Shown piece by piece: positions 1-8,894 of a stretch of DNA of 64,000 nt. Position numbers and translations under genes: made by a program. The notes under the pieces are model-generated. The model was not told the origin of the DNA, did no database searches, and saw only the letters and a program-made list of their open reading frames with translations. Location of the stretch: the NCBI GenBank assembly GCA_016709315.1, contig JADJMZ010000005.1, positions 310,001 to 374,000 of the forward strand, read 5' to 3'. Position 1 is the stretch's first letter. Each line of letters starts with the position of its first letter. The DNA is from Ignavibacteria bacterium (GTDB lineage: Bacteria; Bacteroidota; Ignavibacteria; Tepidaquicellales; Tepidaquicellaceae).

Positions 1-1413
1 ATCAGCACTCCTAAATATTTTTCCACACAGTCCGATCCAAGCTCTACTGGAAAATTCGAAATGTATTTCAATAAATCAGTTGATAATTCCTATGCAATGC
101 CCGGAAACAATGCTGTCGGGAATGTAGATTTTAAAGTTCGTCTGAGTGAAAGAATTGATTCAGCGACTAAATCAATTGATATAGCAATGTATTCTTTTAA
201 TGAAGTAACTCAGATTAAAGATAAACTGATTAACGCTCTTATCAGAGGAGTAAAGATCAGAATGGTATATGATCACAGAGACGGTAACATTCAGGCGCTT
301 GTTCAGGATCTGATTAATGCCGGAATCAGAGTTCAGCAGAGACCAGTAGGCTCAAATATTATGCATAATAAATTTTTTATTTTTGATGCGCGGGACAACT
401 CATCTTTTTCGGATGACTGGGTCTGGGGAGGATCTGCAAACATTACAAATGCACAGTTTTATGATGATGCCCAGAATGTTATTATTATTCAGGATCAGGC
501 GCTTTGCAATACTTATACAAGAGAGTTTGAAGAAATGTGGGGCTCACATACTAATTTTAATAATTCAGCTAATGCAAAATTCGGAGCTGCGAAACTCGAC
601 AACACTCCTCATTTATTCAATATAAAAGGAAGGAAAGTTGAGTGCTATTTTTCTCCTTCGGATAATCCTTCCGCTCAGATAGAAAACATGATTGGCGTTA
701 ATACTAATAAATCAATTTATTTCTGTGCTTTTGCTTTTACAAGATTTCAGATCGCTAACAAGATGAAAACTCAGTTTCAGCCGCCGAATAAATATGTAAG
801 AGGAGTTTTTGATAACGGTAACGGAACTGATCCTTCAAGCGTTTATCCTGAAATGAAAGGCATTGGCGGCACTACTCCATGGAATCCTCCTGCACCTGTT
901 TACCTGGACGGAGAGTCCGGATTGCTTCACAGCAAATATATTCTTATTGACCCTGACCTTCCTTCAAGCGATCCGATTGTAGAAACAGGATCATACAATT
1001 TCTCTACTGCTGCTACTACCGGCAATGATGAAAACTTTCTATTAATCTATGATTCTCTTGTAGCAAATCAGTATCTGCAGGATTTTGCCAAAAGATATAC
1101 GCTTGCAGGAGGTACGATTAAAGTTGAAATGATTTCTTCTGTAATCCCTGATAATTTTTTATTAAGCCAGAATTATCCGAATCCGTTTAATCCAAGAACT
1201 GAAATCAGCTATGAAGTGCCAGCTGCAAAATTAGTGAAACTTACTGTTTATAATATTCTCGGAAAGGAAATGGCGGAGCTTGTAAATGAAAGACAAAGTC
1301 CCGGGAGATATAAAGTGTCATTTGACGCATCTAATCTGACAAGCGGGGTTTATTTTTATACATTGTCCACCGACAACTTTACAGAAACAAAAAGAATGAT
1401 TCTTCTGAAGTAA
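1..1413 (+). CDS. Phospholipase D-like secreted protein with T9SS sorting domain (5' partial)
   Basis: The frame stays open from base 1 through the ATG at 61, so the gene almost certainly starts upstream of the window. Counting from the Met at 61, two HKD motifs are visible: HNKFFIFD (H102, K104, D109) and HSKYILID (H290, K292, D297). This is the paired catalytic signature of the PLD superfamily, which hydrolyses phosphodiester bonds in phospholipids or nucleic acids through a phospho-histidine. The last ~85 residues (SQNYPNPFNPRTEISYEVP through the terminal KRMILLK) are a type A T9SS sorting domain, so the enzyme is predicted to cross the outer membrane and be released or anchored at the cell surface. 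The substrate cannot be told from sequence; an extracellular nuclease or phospholipase are both possible. A rho-independent terminator follows. Confidence 0.88.
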   Translation: MSTPKYFSTQSDPSSTGKFEMYFNKSVDNSYAMPGNNAVGNVDFKVRLSERIDSATKSIDIAMYSFNEVTQIKDKLINALIRGVKIRMVYDHRDGNIQALVQDLINAGIRVQQRPVGSNIMHNKFFIFDARDNSSFSDDWVWGGSANITNAQFYDDAQNVIIIQDQALCNTYTREFEEMWGSHTNFNNSANAKFGAAKLDNTPHLFNIKGRKVECYFSPSDNPSAQIENMIGVNTNKSIYFCAFAFTRFQIANKMKTQFQPPNKYVRGVFDNGNGTDPSSVYPEMKGIGGTTPWNPPAPVYLDGESGLLHSKYILIDPDLPSSDPIVETGSYNFSTAATTGNDENFLLIYDSLVANQYLQDFAKRYTLAGGTIKVEMISSVIPDNFLLSQNYPNPFNPRTEISYEVPAAKLVKLTVYNILGKEMAELVNERQSPGRYKVSFDASNLTSGVYFYTLSTDNFTETKRMILLK

Positions 1414-1440
1414 AAGTGTTTTATAATTTCTGTTTAAATA

Positions 1441-1470
1441 AAAACCCTGATAATTTTTTCAGGGTTTTTT
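1441..1470 (+). terminator. Rho-independent terminator after the PLD-like gene
   Basis: The inverted repeat AAAACCCTGA / TCAGGGTTTT has an 8-base loop and runs into T's. It starts 27 bases after the stop codon. Confidence 0.85.
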
Positions 1471-1514
1471 ATTTGTCATAAATTGTGAAAGCGATTTGGT
1501 GCGGATAGTTCTTA

Positions 1515-1590
1515 GCCACGAATTACACAAATTAACACTAATAATAATATTGCATTTTCTGATTCGTGTCAATTAGAGAAATTAGCGGCA
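1515..1590. repeat. Imperfect inverted repeat in the 1414-1808 gap
   Basis: GCCACGAATTACACAAATT at the left is answered on the right by the inverse of GCCGCTAATTTCTCTAATT and GACACGAAT, making a long imperfect hairpin of about 75 bases. The rest of the gap between the PLD-like gene and pdxH is AT-rich with no open gene. It looks like a dispersed non-coding repeat; no second copy was found in this window. Confidence 0.45.
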
Positions 1591-1793
1591 ATTTCTTGTC
1601 TTCAATCCTGAAGCGGTTAACTTTTTATGCTCAGGCCGATAAGGAATTCTTTATAATATTATTGCTCGGAGATTTTAATATTTATATATTGATTAAAGCT
1701 TTAAAATTTTTATTCTGTTGAATATTCTTCTTCTGTTTACAAAAAGTGATTTTTTGATTGCTGATTTGTAATCACTCTGAATTATTTTTTATA

Positions 1794-1800
1794 AAGGAGT
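1794..1800 (+). promoter_or_regulatory. Shine-Dalgarno site fixing the pdxH start
   Basis: AAGGAGT lies 8 bases before the ATG at 1809. A clear SD is uncommon in this window and supports the ATG even though it gives an N-terminal extension rich in hydrophobic residues. Confidence 0.6.
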
Positions 1801-1808
1801 AACTAATT

Positions 1809-2486
1809 ATGTTTCCTAAATATCCTCTTAGAATTATTTTTCATTTTTTTAAATTAAAAATACAGGAAATTGTAAATCCCGATAAATTCATTTCAGAGGA
1901 TAATATTGATTCGGATCCGTTTAAGCAGTTTGACAAATGGTATAAAGAAGCCATCCATTCCAGAATAACTTTTTATGAAGCAATGACATTATCAACTGCG
2001 GATAAGAACGGCAAACCCTCCGGAAGATTAGTTCTTTTAAAAGCTTATGATAAAAACGGATTTATATTCTTCAGTAATTCCAACAGCAGAAAAGGGAAAG
2101 AGTTAAATGATAATCCGTTCGCAGCGCTTACTTTTTTCTGGAATAAACTCGGTAAGCAGGTGCGGATTGAAGGAAAAATCGAAGTAATTCAGGATGCTGA
2201 TTCAGATGAATATTTTTCGACAAGACCTGAACTCAGTCGTCTTGGCGCGTGGGCTTCAGAACAAAGCAGTATAATTCCTGACCGTAATTATTTTTTAAAT
2301 AAAGTGGAAGAGTTAAGGAATTTTTACAAAGGTAAAAATATTCCCAGACCTCCTTACTGGATCGGATACCGTTTAATACCGGATCAAATTGAATTCTGGC
2401 AAAACAGAACCAACCGGCTTCATGACAGGTTTTTATTTACTGTACAAAATTCCAATGAATGGAAATATGTCAGACTTTCTCCATAG
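1809..2486 (+). CDS. pdxH: Pyridoxamine 5'-phosphate oxidase
   Basis: This cytosolic FMN enzyme oxidises pyridoxamine or pyridoxine 5'-phosphate to pyridoxal 5'-phosphate, the last step of B6 salvage and synthesis. Family landmarks are visible in order: DPFKQFDKWYKEA (36-48), the FMN-phosphate site GRLVLLK (72-78), FFSNSNSRKGKEL (87-99), QVRIEG (117-122), the substrate region ELSRLGAWASEQS (141-153), and the C-terminal FWQNRTNRLHDR (197-207, the conserved R-x-H region). Length is 225 residues, slightly above the usual 210-220, because of a ~24-residue N-terminal extension. It stands alone between two unrelated genes and has its own SD. Confidence 0.95.
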   Translation: MFPKYPLRIIFHFFKLKIQEIVNPDKFISEDNIDSDPFKQFDKWYKEAIHSRITFYEAMTLSTADKNGKPSGRLVLLKAYDKNGFIFFSNSNSRKGKELNDNPFAALTFFWNKLGKQVRIEGKIEVIQDADSDEYFSTRPELSRLGAWASEQSSIIPDRNYFLNKVEELRNFYKGKNIPRPPYWIGYRLIPDQIEFWQNRTNRLHDRFLFTVQNSNEWKYVRLSP

Positions 2487-2676
2487 AAATATTTCCGGGA
2501 TTTTATAAACAACTTCAATGCTTTATTCGTAAATGAAATAATTGTTTGCTCAATATTTTGGAAAAAGATTTTAGTTAGTTTTAATTTTTCTGATTTATAT
2601 AATTTCAAACAGAACGAATTTATACTTGACAATGTTCTAAGAATTAAATTATTTAACATAATTTACATATCATATC

Positions 2677-5600
2677 ATGAAAATCAAATATTTTCCGTTA
2701 CTTACATTTATCCTGATTCTTTTTTTATTTCCTGATTTAACACATGGACAGTTTGGACAAAATAAAGTACAATACAAAGAGTTTGAATGGAAATACATTC
2801 AGACAAAACATTTTGACATATACTTCAGCAAAGGAGGAGAAAAATTAGCTCAGTTTACAGCGAACGTAGCTGAAAATTCTCTGAAAAATCTTACCGAGAA
2901 CCTTGATTATAATATAACAAACAGAATACCTTTAATTGTTTACAATTCACATAATGACTTTCAACAGAATAATGTGATTGACGAATATCTTCCTGAAGGA
3001 GTTGGCGGAGTAACTGAACTTTTTAAAAACAGAATTAACGTTCCGTTTGAAGGAGATTATGAAAAATTCAGACATGTAATACATCACGAACTTCTGCATG
3101 GATTTATGAACGAAATGTTTTACGGGGGATCTGTTCAGAATATTATTTCAAAAAATATCTCTCTCTCCTTTCCGTTATGGTTCACTGAGGGAATGGCTGA
3201 GGTTCAGAGTTTATACGGATTGAACAAAGAGACAGACATGTTTATGCGGGATGCTACAATTAATAATTATGTTCCGCCTCTTGAAAACATAGGTGGTTAT
3301 TTTGCTTATAGAGGCGGTCAGAGTTTCTTTGCATTTCTGGCTGATACTTACGGAGAAGATAAGCTGGGAATTCTGATGAATAATGTAAAAACATTTGGAG
3401 ATGTAGATCAGGGATTTAAGGAAACTTTTAAAGTAACAGTTGAACAACTTGACGAAAAATGGCAGAAATATCTTAAAAAAACTTACTGGCCAGATTTAAA
3501 AATCAGAGAAGATGTAAAAGACTTTTCAAAACAGCTTACAGACCACGAAAAAGAAGGCGGATATTATAATGTTGCCCCTGCAATATCTCCAGACGGAAGT
3601 AAATTCGCTTTCATTTCCAATAAAGATGATTTGTTTGATATTTATATTGCAGATACAAAAAACGGAAGAATTATTAAAAAATTAGTTGAAGGAAATAATT
3701 CTACTGATTTTGAAGAACTTCATATCTTAACACCTTCACTTACCTGGTCGCCTGATGGAAGGAAACTTGCAGTTACAGCTAAAGCCGGAGATAAAGATGT
3801 AATTTATATTATTGATATAAATAGCGAAGATAAAACAACTCTTCCATTGAATTTTAATACGATTTATTATGTGAGCTGGTCACCCGTCGCAGATAATATT
3901 GCTTTCATAGGAGCAAATGGTGACAGATCAAATCTTTATGTCTACAATTTAAAAAAGAAAAACCTTGAAACTCTTACAGATGATATATTTTCAGATGCAA
4001 ATCCTACATGGTCGCTTGACGGAAAAAGAATTTTTTTTACATCAGACAGATCAGGTTATACAGATCCGGCAACAATTCCTAAAGATCTGAAAATGTGGAA
4101 TTATGATTATTCCAATACTGATTATTACAGTATTGATTTGCAAACAAAAGCAATTGAAAGATTAAGCGATCTAAAATATTCGAAAGAAAGTTATGCACAG
4201 ATCAATTCTGATGGTAAAAAAATGATTTATTTGTCCGATAAGAACGGTATAACAAATATATATATGAGGGAAATTGATTCATCGGGTAATTTCACTGATA
4301 AACCAATTACAAATGCATTGAATCCGATAGATCAGTTGTCTTTATCAAAAGACGGAAAAAAATTATTATTTGTATCCCTTAACAAAGGCGGCTATGATAT
4401 TTTTTCAATGGATAATCCTCTCGAAAGAAATATAGGATTGAAAGAACTTGAACTTACTGATTACCAGAAAAAAAGCAGAGAATATGATGTTAAATTCGGT
4501 AAAAAGCTGTACACATTAAATGGATCTGATCAGTTAATTTCAGATAGTATTAAAATAGCAGTAAAAAATGATTCAATGAAAAAATCATCTGATTATTTTA
4601 TTACTGATCCCGGAAAGGTTTCAGAAGACAGCAGCATGAATTATTCTTACATAGATTCTGCAAATTCAAAAGATTCGTCTGTATTGAATTCAGTAAATTT
4701 AAATTCTGAATCTAATGACAGTAATAGAATTGATTCATCAAAATATTACGGTGAAGATGTGAAGATCAGTTTTGAGTCACAGGATTTAAGCAAGACCGGA
4801 ATTGTTGATTCTTCTTATGCTGACAATATAAATTTCAAAGTTTCTGATAATCAGAATTCTGACGGGTCTTACAAAATAAAAAATTATAAAATTAAATTTT
4901 CTCCTGACCTTGTGTATGGGAATGCTAATTATGCATCCTTTTACGGCTTGCAGGGAGTAGCACAGATAGCTTTAAGCGATATGCTGGGAAATCACAGAAT
5001 ATATGTTCAAACATCCCTGGTAATAGATCTTAAAAACAGTGATTATGCAGTTGCATATTATTATCTCCCAAAAAGAATTGATTATGGTTTTCAGCTTTAT
5101 CATACTGCAAGATTTTTAACTTACGGAAGTGTTTTTAATAATTATCTTTACAGATACAGGACAATCGGAGGAAGCGTTTCCGCCTCTTATCCTATTTCCA
5201 GATTTAAAAGAGTAGAAAGTAATTTAACAGTTGAACATATTTCCCGGGAAAATCTGGATATTTCATTAGAACCAATAACCAGAAAAACATTAATCGTTCC
5301 TTCTTTTAGTCTTGTGCATGACAATACTGTATTCGGATATACAGCGCCTGTTTCCGGTACAAGATATAATTTTACTTTATTCGGTTCGCCTAAATTAGGA
5401 CCGGAAGGAATTGGTTTCGGATCTTTGCTGGGTGATTTCAGACATTATATTAAACTTGGGGAAGATTACTCTTTTGTCGCCAGGTTATCCGGTGGAGCAA
5501 GTATCGGTCCAAATCCGCAAAGATTTTTCATAGGCGGTACGGAAAACTGGATTAACAGGGAGTATGAAAACTATTCCATACCAATTTCAAGTATTGAGGA

Positions 5601-5985
5601 ATATGCGTTTTCCTCTCCGGGTTTACCGCTAAGAGGATTTAATTACGACAGAATGTCAGGGTCCAAATATTCAATCCTGAATCTGGAACTTCGGTTTCCA
5701 TTGTTAAGATATCTTATCTTCGGAGCTTTGCCTTTGGGTTTTGCTAATATAGAAGGAGTGACTTTTATTGACGCAGGTTCTGCATGGTCAGATACTAAAT
5801 CGCTGCAATTTATTTCCAGAGATACCGACGGGAAAGTAAAAACAAATGATCTTCTTCTCGGTACGGGCTTAGGTGCAAGAGCTAATTTCCTTGGTTTTCC
5901 TGTTATGTTTGATATTGCGTGGAGTTATAATCTTGATAAATTTTCCAGTCCTAAATATTATATTTCTTTTGGATATGATTTCTAA
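2677..5985 (+). CDS. Outer-membrane protein: gluzincin-like peptidase domain, TolB/PD40 propeller and C-terminal beta-barrel
   Basis: A signal peptide covers ~1-24 (hydrophobic FILILFLFPDLTHG). The N-terminal domain has a zinc HExxH motif, HELLH (H137, E138, H141), and a downstream FTEGMAEV with E171 as the likely third ligand, matching peptidase MA-like gluzincins. Residues ~290-600 carry six PD40/TolB-type blades with recurring SPDG or SxDGK turns. A low-complexity Ser/Asp/Asn linker follows (~640-740). The last ~350 residues look like a surface-antigen (BamA-type) barrel and end in an aromatic residue (ISFGYDF), the usual outer-membrane insertion signal. The combination is known in Bacteroidota-type genomes but the substrate is unknown. 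Monocistronic; it shares a bidirectional terminator with rplI. Confidence 0.82.
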   Translation: MKIKYFPLLTFILILFLFPDLTHGQFGQNKVQYKEFEWKYIQTKHFDIYFSKGGEKLAQFTANVAENSLKNLTENLDYNITNRIPLIVYNSHNDFQQNNVIDEYLPEGVGGVTELFKNRINVPFEGDYEKFRHVIHHELLHGFMNEMFYGGSVQNIISKNISLSFPLWFTEGMAEVQSLYGLNKETDMFMRDATINNYVPPLENIGGYFAYRGGQSFFAFLADTYGEDKLGILMNNVKTFGDVDQGFKETFKVTVEQLDEKWQKYLKKTYWPDLKIREDVKDFSKQLTDHEKEGGYYNVAPAISPDGSKFAFISNKDDLFDIYIADTKNGRIIKKLVEGNNSTDFEELHILTPSLTWSPDGRKLAVTAKAGDKDVIYIIDINSEDKTTLPLNFNTIYYVSWSPVADNIAFIGANGDRSNLYVYNLKKKNLETLTDDIFSDANPTWSLDGKRIFFTSDRSGYTDPATIPKDLKMWNYDYSNTDYYSIDLQTKAIERLSDLKYSKESYAQINSDGKKMIYLSDKNGITNIYMREIDSSGNFTDKPITNALNPIDQLSLSKDGKKLLFVSLNKGGYDIFSMDNPLERNIGLKELELTDYQKKSREYDVKFGKKLYTLNGSDQLISDSIKIAVKNDSMKKSSDYFITDPGKVSEDSSMNYSYIDSANSKDSSVLNSVNLNSESNDSNRIDSSKYYGEDVKISFESQDLSKTGIVDSSYADNINFKVSDNQNSDGSYKIKNYKIKFSPDLVYGNANYASFYGLQGVAQIALSDMLGNHRIYVQTSLVIDLKNSDYAVAYYYLPKRIDYGFQLYHTARFLTYGSVFNNYLYRYRTIGGSVSASYPISRFKRVESNLTVEHISRENLDISLEPITRKTLIVPSFSLVHDNTVFGYTAPVSGTRYNFTLFGSPKLGPEGIGFGSLLGDFRHYIKLGEDYSFVARLSGGASIGPNPQRFFIGGTENWINREYENYSIPISSIEEYAFSSPGLPLRGFNYDRMSGSKYSILNLELRFPLLRYLIFGALPLGFANIEGVTFIDAGSAWSDTKSLQFISRDTDGKVKTNDLLLGTGLGARANFLGFPVMFDIAWSYNLDKFSSPKYYISFGYDF

Positions 5986-6001
5986 TATTTAATACACGCA
6001 C

Positions 6002-6038
6002 AAAAAAAACCCGTAAATTAATTTTTACGGGTTTTTTT
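6002..6038. terminator. Bidirectional terminator between convergent genes
   Basis: ACCCGTAAA / TTTACGGGT forms a stem flanked by an A run on the left and a T run on the right, so it can end transcription both of the plus-strand peptidase gene and of the minus-strand rpsF-ssb-rplI operon. Confidence 0.85.
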
Positions 6039-6070
6039 AATATTCAAATTGAAACTTATTCTAAATGATT

Positions 6071-6562
6071 TTAATTTTCAGCAGTTATAATCTCAGATTC
6101 TACTGTCTCTTCCGAATTCTCCTGAACGACATTCACTTTTATTTTTGACATAATAGAATGTTGCAGTTTTATTTCTACTTCATGCTCTCCGAGAGATTTT
6201 ATCGGATCCTTTATAAGGATTTTCTTTTTCTCAATGTTTTCAAATCCTTTCGAAACTAATGCATCAAAAATCATTTGAGAAGTTACTGAACCAAAAATTC
6301 TGTCGTCTTCACCTGTTTTAACATGTATAGTTATGACGTTTTTTGACATCTCATCAGCTAATTTCCTTGCTTCTTCTGTCAGCTTCTGGACTTTTCTGCT
6401 TTTTTGTTTCTTAATTTCTTCAAATGAAATCAGGTTTGAGTGAGATGCAATTGTTGCTATTCCTTTAGGTATAAGAAAATTTCTGGCATATCCGCTCTTT
6501 ACCTCTACAATCTGCCCTTCATCTCCAAGCAAATCATAATCTTTTTTTAAAATCACTTTCAT
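6071..6562 (-). CDS. rplI: 50S ribosomal protein L9
   Basis: The N-terminal L9 signature is clear: MKVILKKDYDLLGDEG, then VKSGYARNFLIPKGIA, the rRNA-binding domain. It is followed by the long connecting helix (EEIKKQKSRKVQKL) and the C-terminal domain (KTGEDDRIFGSVTSQMI). At 163 residues it is a little longer than the usual ~150 because of an acidic tail. It is the last gene of rpsF-ssb-rplI, 63 bases after ssb. The rpsR gene normally found between ssb and rplI is missing here and lies ~10 kb away. Confidence 0.96.
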   Translation of the reverse strand: MKVILKKDYDLLGDEGQIVEVKSGYARNFLIPKGIATIASHSNLISFEEIKKQKSRKVQKLTEEARKLADEMSKNVITIHVKTGEDDRIFGSVTSQMIFDALVSKGFENIEKKKILIKDPIKSLGEHEVEIKLQHSIMSKIKVNVVQENSEETVESEIITAEN

Positions 6563-6625
6563 TACAGATCTATATTATGTTTTTTATTATAAAATGGTAA
6601 AAGTATTACCCGAAAATCAAAAATT

Positions 6626-7093
6626 TTACGCCTGTTTATCGTTACTGCCTTTTATAAGGTCAGAATCTTCCGGCGACAGCAAAGAATCAAAAGAATCATC
6701 AGTAAAAGTTGTGATGTCCTCTTCTTTTTCAGTACTAACACCTGTTCCTCTTTTATTCAGAAACTGAATTCTTCTTGCTTTAATCTCGACAATAGTTCTG
6801 TTCATGCCATCTTCAGTTTTAAAGGTTCTGCTTTGAAGTTCTCCATCAACTAATACAGCATTTCCTTTTTTTAATCTGTCTTTGCAACTGTCTGCCAATC
6901 TGTTCCACGCAACTATTCCAACATAACAAACATCTTCTTTCCATTCTTCATTCTTGTCTTTAAATCTTCTGTTACTTGCAATTGAGAAATTTACCACAGG
7001 AGTTCCGGATGTGGTTTGTCTGAAGATTGGATCTTTTGTTAAATTTCCTGCTATTACAACAGAGTTTAGTTCGGGCATCTTAAAGTCAGCCAT
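6626..7093 (-). CDS. ssb: Single-stranded DNA-binding protein
   Basis: The OB-fold is recognisable: NSVVIAGNLTKDPIFRQT, VVNFSIASNRRF, YVGIVAWNRLADSC and LKKGNAVLVDGELQSRTF. The protein coats ssDNA in replication and repair. A strong SD (GGGAGG) precedes the ATG. The C-terminus ends DLIKGSNDKQA and lacks the D-D-I-P-F-like tip through which most bacterial SSBs recruit partners; an acidic stretch (EEDITTFTDDSFDS) lies further in. The gene sits in the rpsF operon, 55 bases after rpsF, as is standard. A second ssb with a normal tip may exist elsewhere in the genome. Confidence 0.94.
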   Translation of the reverse strand: MADFKMPELNSVVIAGNLTKDPIFRQTTSGTPVVNFSIASNRRFKDKNEEWKEDVCYVGIVAWNRLADSCKDRLKKGNAVLVDGELQSRTFKTEDGMNRTIVEIKARRIQFLNKRGTGVSTEKEEDITTFTDDSFDSLLSPEDSDLIKGSNDKQA

Positions 7094-7148
7094 ATTTTTC
7101 CTCCCAGATAATTATAGGTTTATATTTAATTTTTTATTTAATTTATTT

Positions 7149-7727
7149 CTATTCATTAATTTTTGTTTCTTCAATAACTTTAGTTTCTTCTTTAACTGCT
7201 GGTTCTTCTTTAACTTTTGGTTCCTCTTTAACTTTTGATTCTTCTTTAACTTTTGATTCTTCTTTAACTTTTGGTTCTTCTTTAACTTTTGGTTCTTCTG
7301 CAACCGGAACAATTTCAGCTGCACCTTCTTTTAATTTTTCAGATTCCAGAATGGCAGCATTATTTTTGATTTCTTCAAATTTAGACTGGATTATCGCCCT
7401 GTTTTTTAAATGCTCATCTTTTTCCTTTAAAGCTTTTATTGACATAAATATCGTTAAATACCTTAAAATATTTTCATCAAGTACATACGCTCTCTCAATT
7501 TTTGTAATTAATTGCGGCGGAGCTGAAATCTCAAAACAAACATAATATCCGTTTTGTCTTTTTTTAATTGGGTAAGCTAATCTTTTGCGACCCATTCTGT
7601 CAATTTTGTTAATCTCAATTTCATTTTTTAATAGAAGATTTTCATATTTTGTGATTTCTTCTTCTATACCGGCATCTTCAAGATTACCATCAAATATAAT
7701 ATAAGATTCGTAATATCTTTTGCTCAA
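7149..7727 (-). CDS. rpsF: 30S ribosomal protein S6 with repetitive C-terminal tail
   Basis: The S6 core occupies ~1-100: YESYIIFDGNL, then the conserved GRKRLAYPIKKRQNGYYV and ERAYVLDENILRYLTIFM. It binds the central domain of 16S rRNA with S18. The start codon is TTG (7725-7727), which gives MSKRYYES; no better ATG lies upstream in frame. After the core, the tail to residue 192 is made of hexads KVKEEP/KVKEES repeated about seven times and encoded by an 18-bp minisatellite. Usual S6 length is 95-140, so the tail is unusual. First gene of rpsF-ssb-rplI. Confidence 0.95.
   Translation of the reverse strand: MSKRYYESYIIFDGNLEDAGIEEEITKYENLLLKNEIEINKIDRMGRKRLAYPIKKRQNGYYVCFEISAPPQLITKIERAYVLDENILRYLTIFMSIKALKEKDEHLKNRAIIQSKFEEIKNNAAILESEKLKEGAAEIVPVAEEPKVKEEPKVKEESKVKEESKVKEEPKVKEEPAVKEETKVIEETKINE
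7160..7291. repeat. 18-bp coding minisatellite in rpsF
   Basis: About seven direct copies of an 18-bp unit (TCTTTAACTTTTGGTTCT on the plus strand) encode the K-V-K-E-E-P/S hexads of the S6 tail. The period is a multiple of three, so copy-number change would keep the frame. Confidence 0.85.
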
Positions 7728-7992
7728 TTTGTAAATTTATTTTAAATTTTGTGAATTAAAGCTGTAAATATATCTCTTTTAACTCTAATAATCAAGATAA
7801 TTGAACGTTTGTTGCTGCCCTTTCTGAATTATTTATAAGTTTAAATGATAATTTCTCCAATAATCAATTTTCCTGAAAATAAAAGTTATAATTATTGAAT
7901 ATTTGTAATTTCCTGTCATCAGCTAAAACTGAAAATAATCTAATTTTAGTTTGTAATCCGATAAATTTTGACAAAGAATCTTTAAATATTTG

Positions 7993-8076
7993 TGCGAGAA
8001 GAGGGACTTGAACCCTCACGCCGTTTCCAGCGCCACCCCCTCAAGATGGTGCGTATACCAATTCCGCCATTCTCGC
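7993..8076 (-). tRNA. tRNA-Leu(GAG)
   Basis: The minus strand folds as an 84-nt class II tRNA. The acceptor stem is GCGAGAA / TTCTCGC with discriminator A. The anticodon stem is CCATC / GGTGG around loop TTGAGGG, giving anticodon GAG. There is a long variable arm and a T-arm with GGTTCAAGTCC. The 3' CCA is not encoded (the next bases read CAA), so it must be added by the CCA enzyme. It lies between rpsF and the DUF4126 gene; nothing else is seen in the 7728-8143 gap. Confidence 0.95.
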
Positions 8077-8143
8077 TTTTGATAAATTTAATCAATATTT
8101 TTATTTCATAAAACCCATTTATTTTTATAATTTCAAAAATTAT

Positions 8144-8707
8144 TTATTTTCTGACTTGTCTCCCCTTTTTTATTATAAATGTATAAATCAAATATATAAT
8201 TATCGCTGATACAAAAATTCCTGCCAAAGGAAATTTCAATACCAAAATTGAAATAAAGATTGAAGAAATATTTTCTATAGTTGATACAATCTGATTGCCA
8301 TTACCTTTTGAAAATATCGAAGTTGATGATCTCGCTTTTACAGTTAACAGCTGCACATTCAGCGATACTAATCCTCCTAATATAACAGAAATCAAGAGTC
8401 TCAGATAAATTTCCGTGTCATAAAGGACAAAATAAGTAAGTATGATTCCCGAAAATATTGAAGCCGGAGTTGATATCAGATCAAGCATATTATCTATCCA
8501 GGGATTGTAAAATAATAATACTTCAGAAACCGAAAGGATGATAAATATTATTAAAAATAAATCAGAAGAAAATATGAAAGGCGTGGATGTTATATTGTAA
8601 ATTCCTGAAATTGAAAAAATACTAAGAATAGCAAAAGGAACAAATAACCTGAATCCGCTCGCTGCGCTTAACCCTAAACCTATTAATATTTTTAAATATA
8701 AATCCAA
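8144..8707 (-). CDS. DUF4126 family membrane protein
   Basis: A 187-residue integral membrane protein with about five hydrophobic segments. The opening LIGLGLSAASGFRLFVPF and the internal NPWIDNMLDLISTPASIFSG match the DUF4126 pattern (small-residue-rich first helix, then a W-x-D-N-x-L-D-L motif). No function is established for the family. It is transcribed in the same direction as the tRNA-Leu gene 68 bases downstream and could be co-transcribed with it. Confidence 0.75.
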   Translation of the reverse strand: MDLYLKILIGLGLSAASGFRLFVPFAILSIFSISGIYNITSTPFIFSSDLFLIIFIILSVSEVLLFYNPWIDNMLDLISTPASIFSGIILTYFVLYDTEIYLRLLISVILGGLVSLNVQLLTVKARSSTSIFSKGNGNQIVSTIENISSIFISILVLKFPLAGIFVSAIIIYLIYTFIIKKGRQVRK

Positions 8708-8834
8708 ATTATTTAATTGTATAATAATAAGAAAATGCTCAAGATTAAATGCAGGAAACTTGTTAACCTAAATTGACTATCTCTTTAAAAAAATTTATGC
8801 AGTTAAACATTGCTTGCATTTAAAAATTGATATA

Positions 8835-8873
8835 AAAAAATTGCTTCCGCTGAAATAGCTGAAGCAATTTTTT
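8835..8873 (-). terminator. Terminator of the anmK operon
   Basis: AAATTGCTTC / GAAGCAATTT is a strong stem, with a run of A's on its plus-strand left side (U's in the minus-strand RNA). It follows the restored end of the aldehyde dehydrogenase gene. Confidence 0.8.
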
Positions 8874-8894
8874 GAATTAATGATTTTTTTTCTG

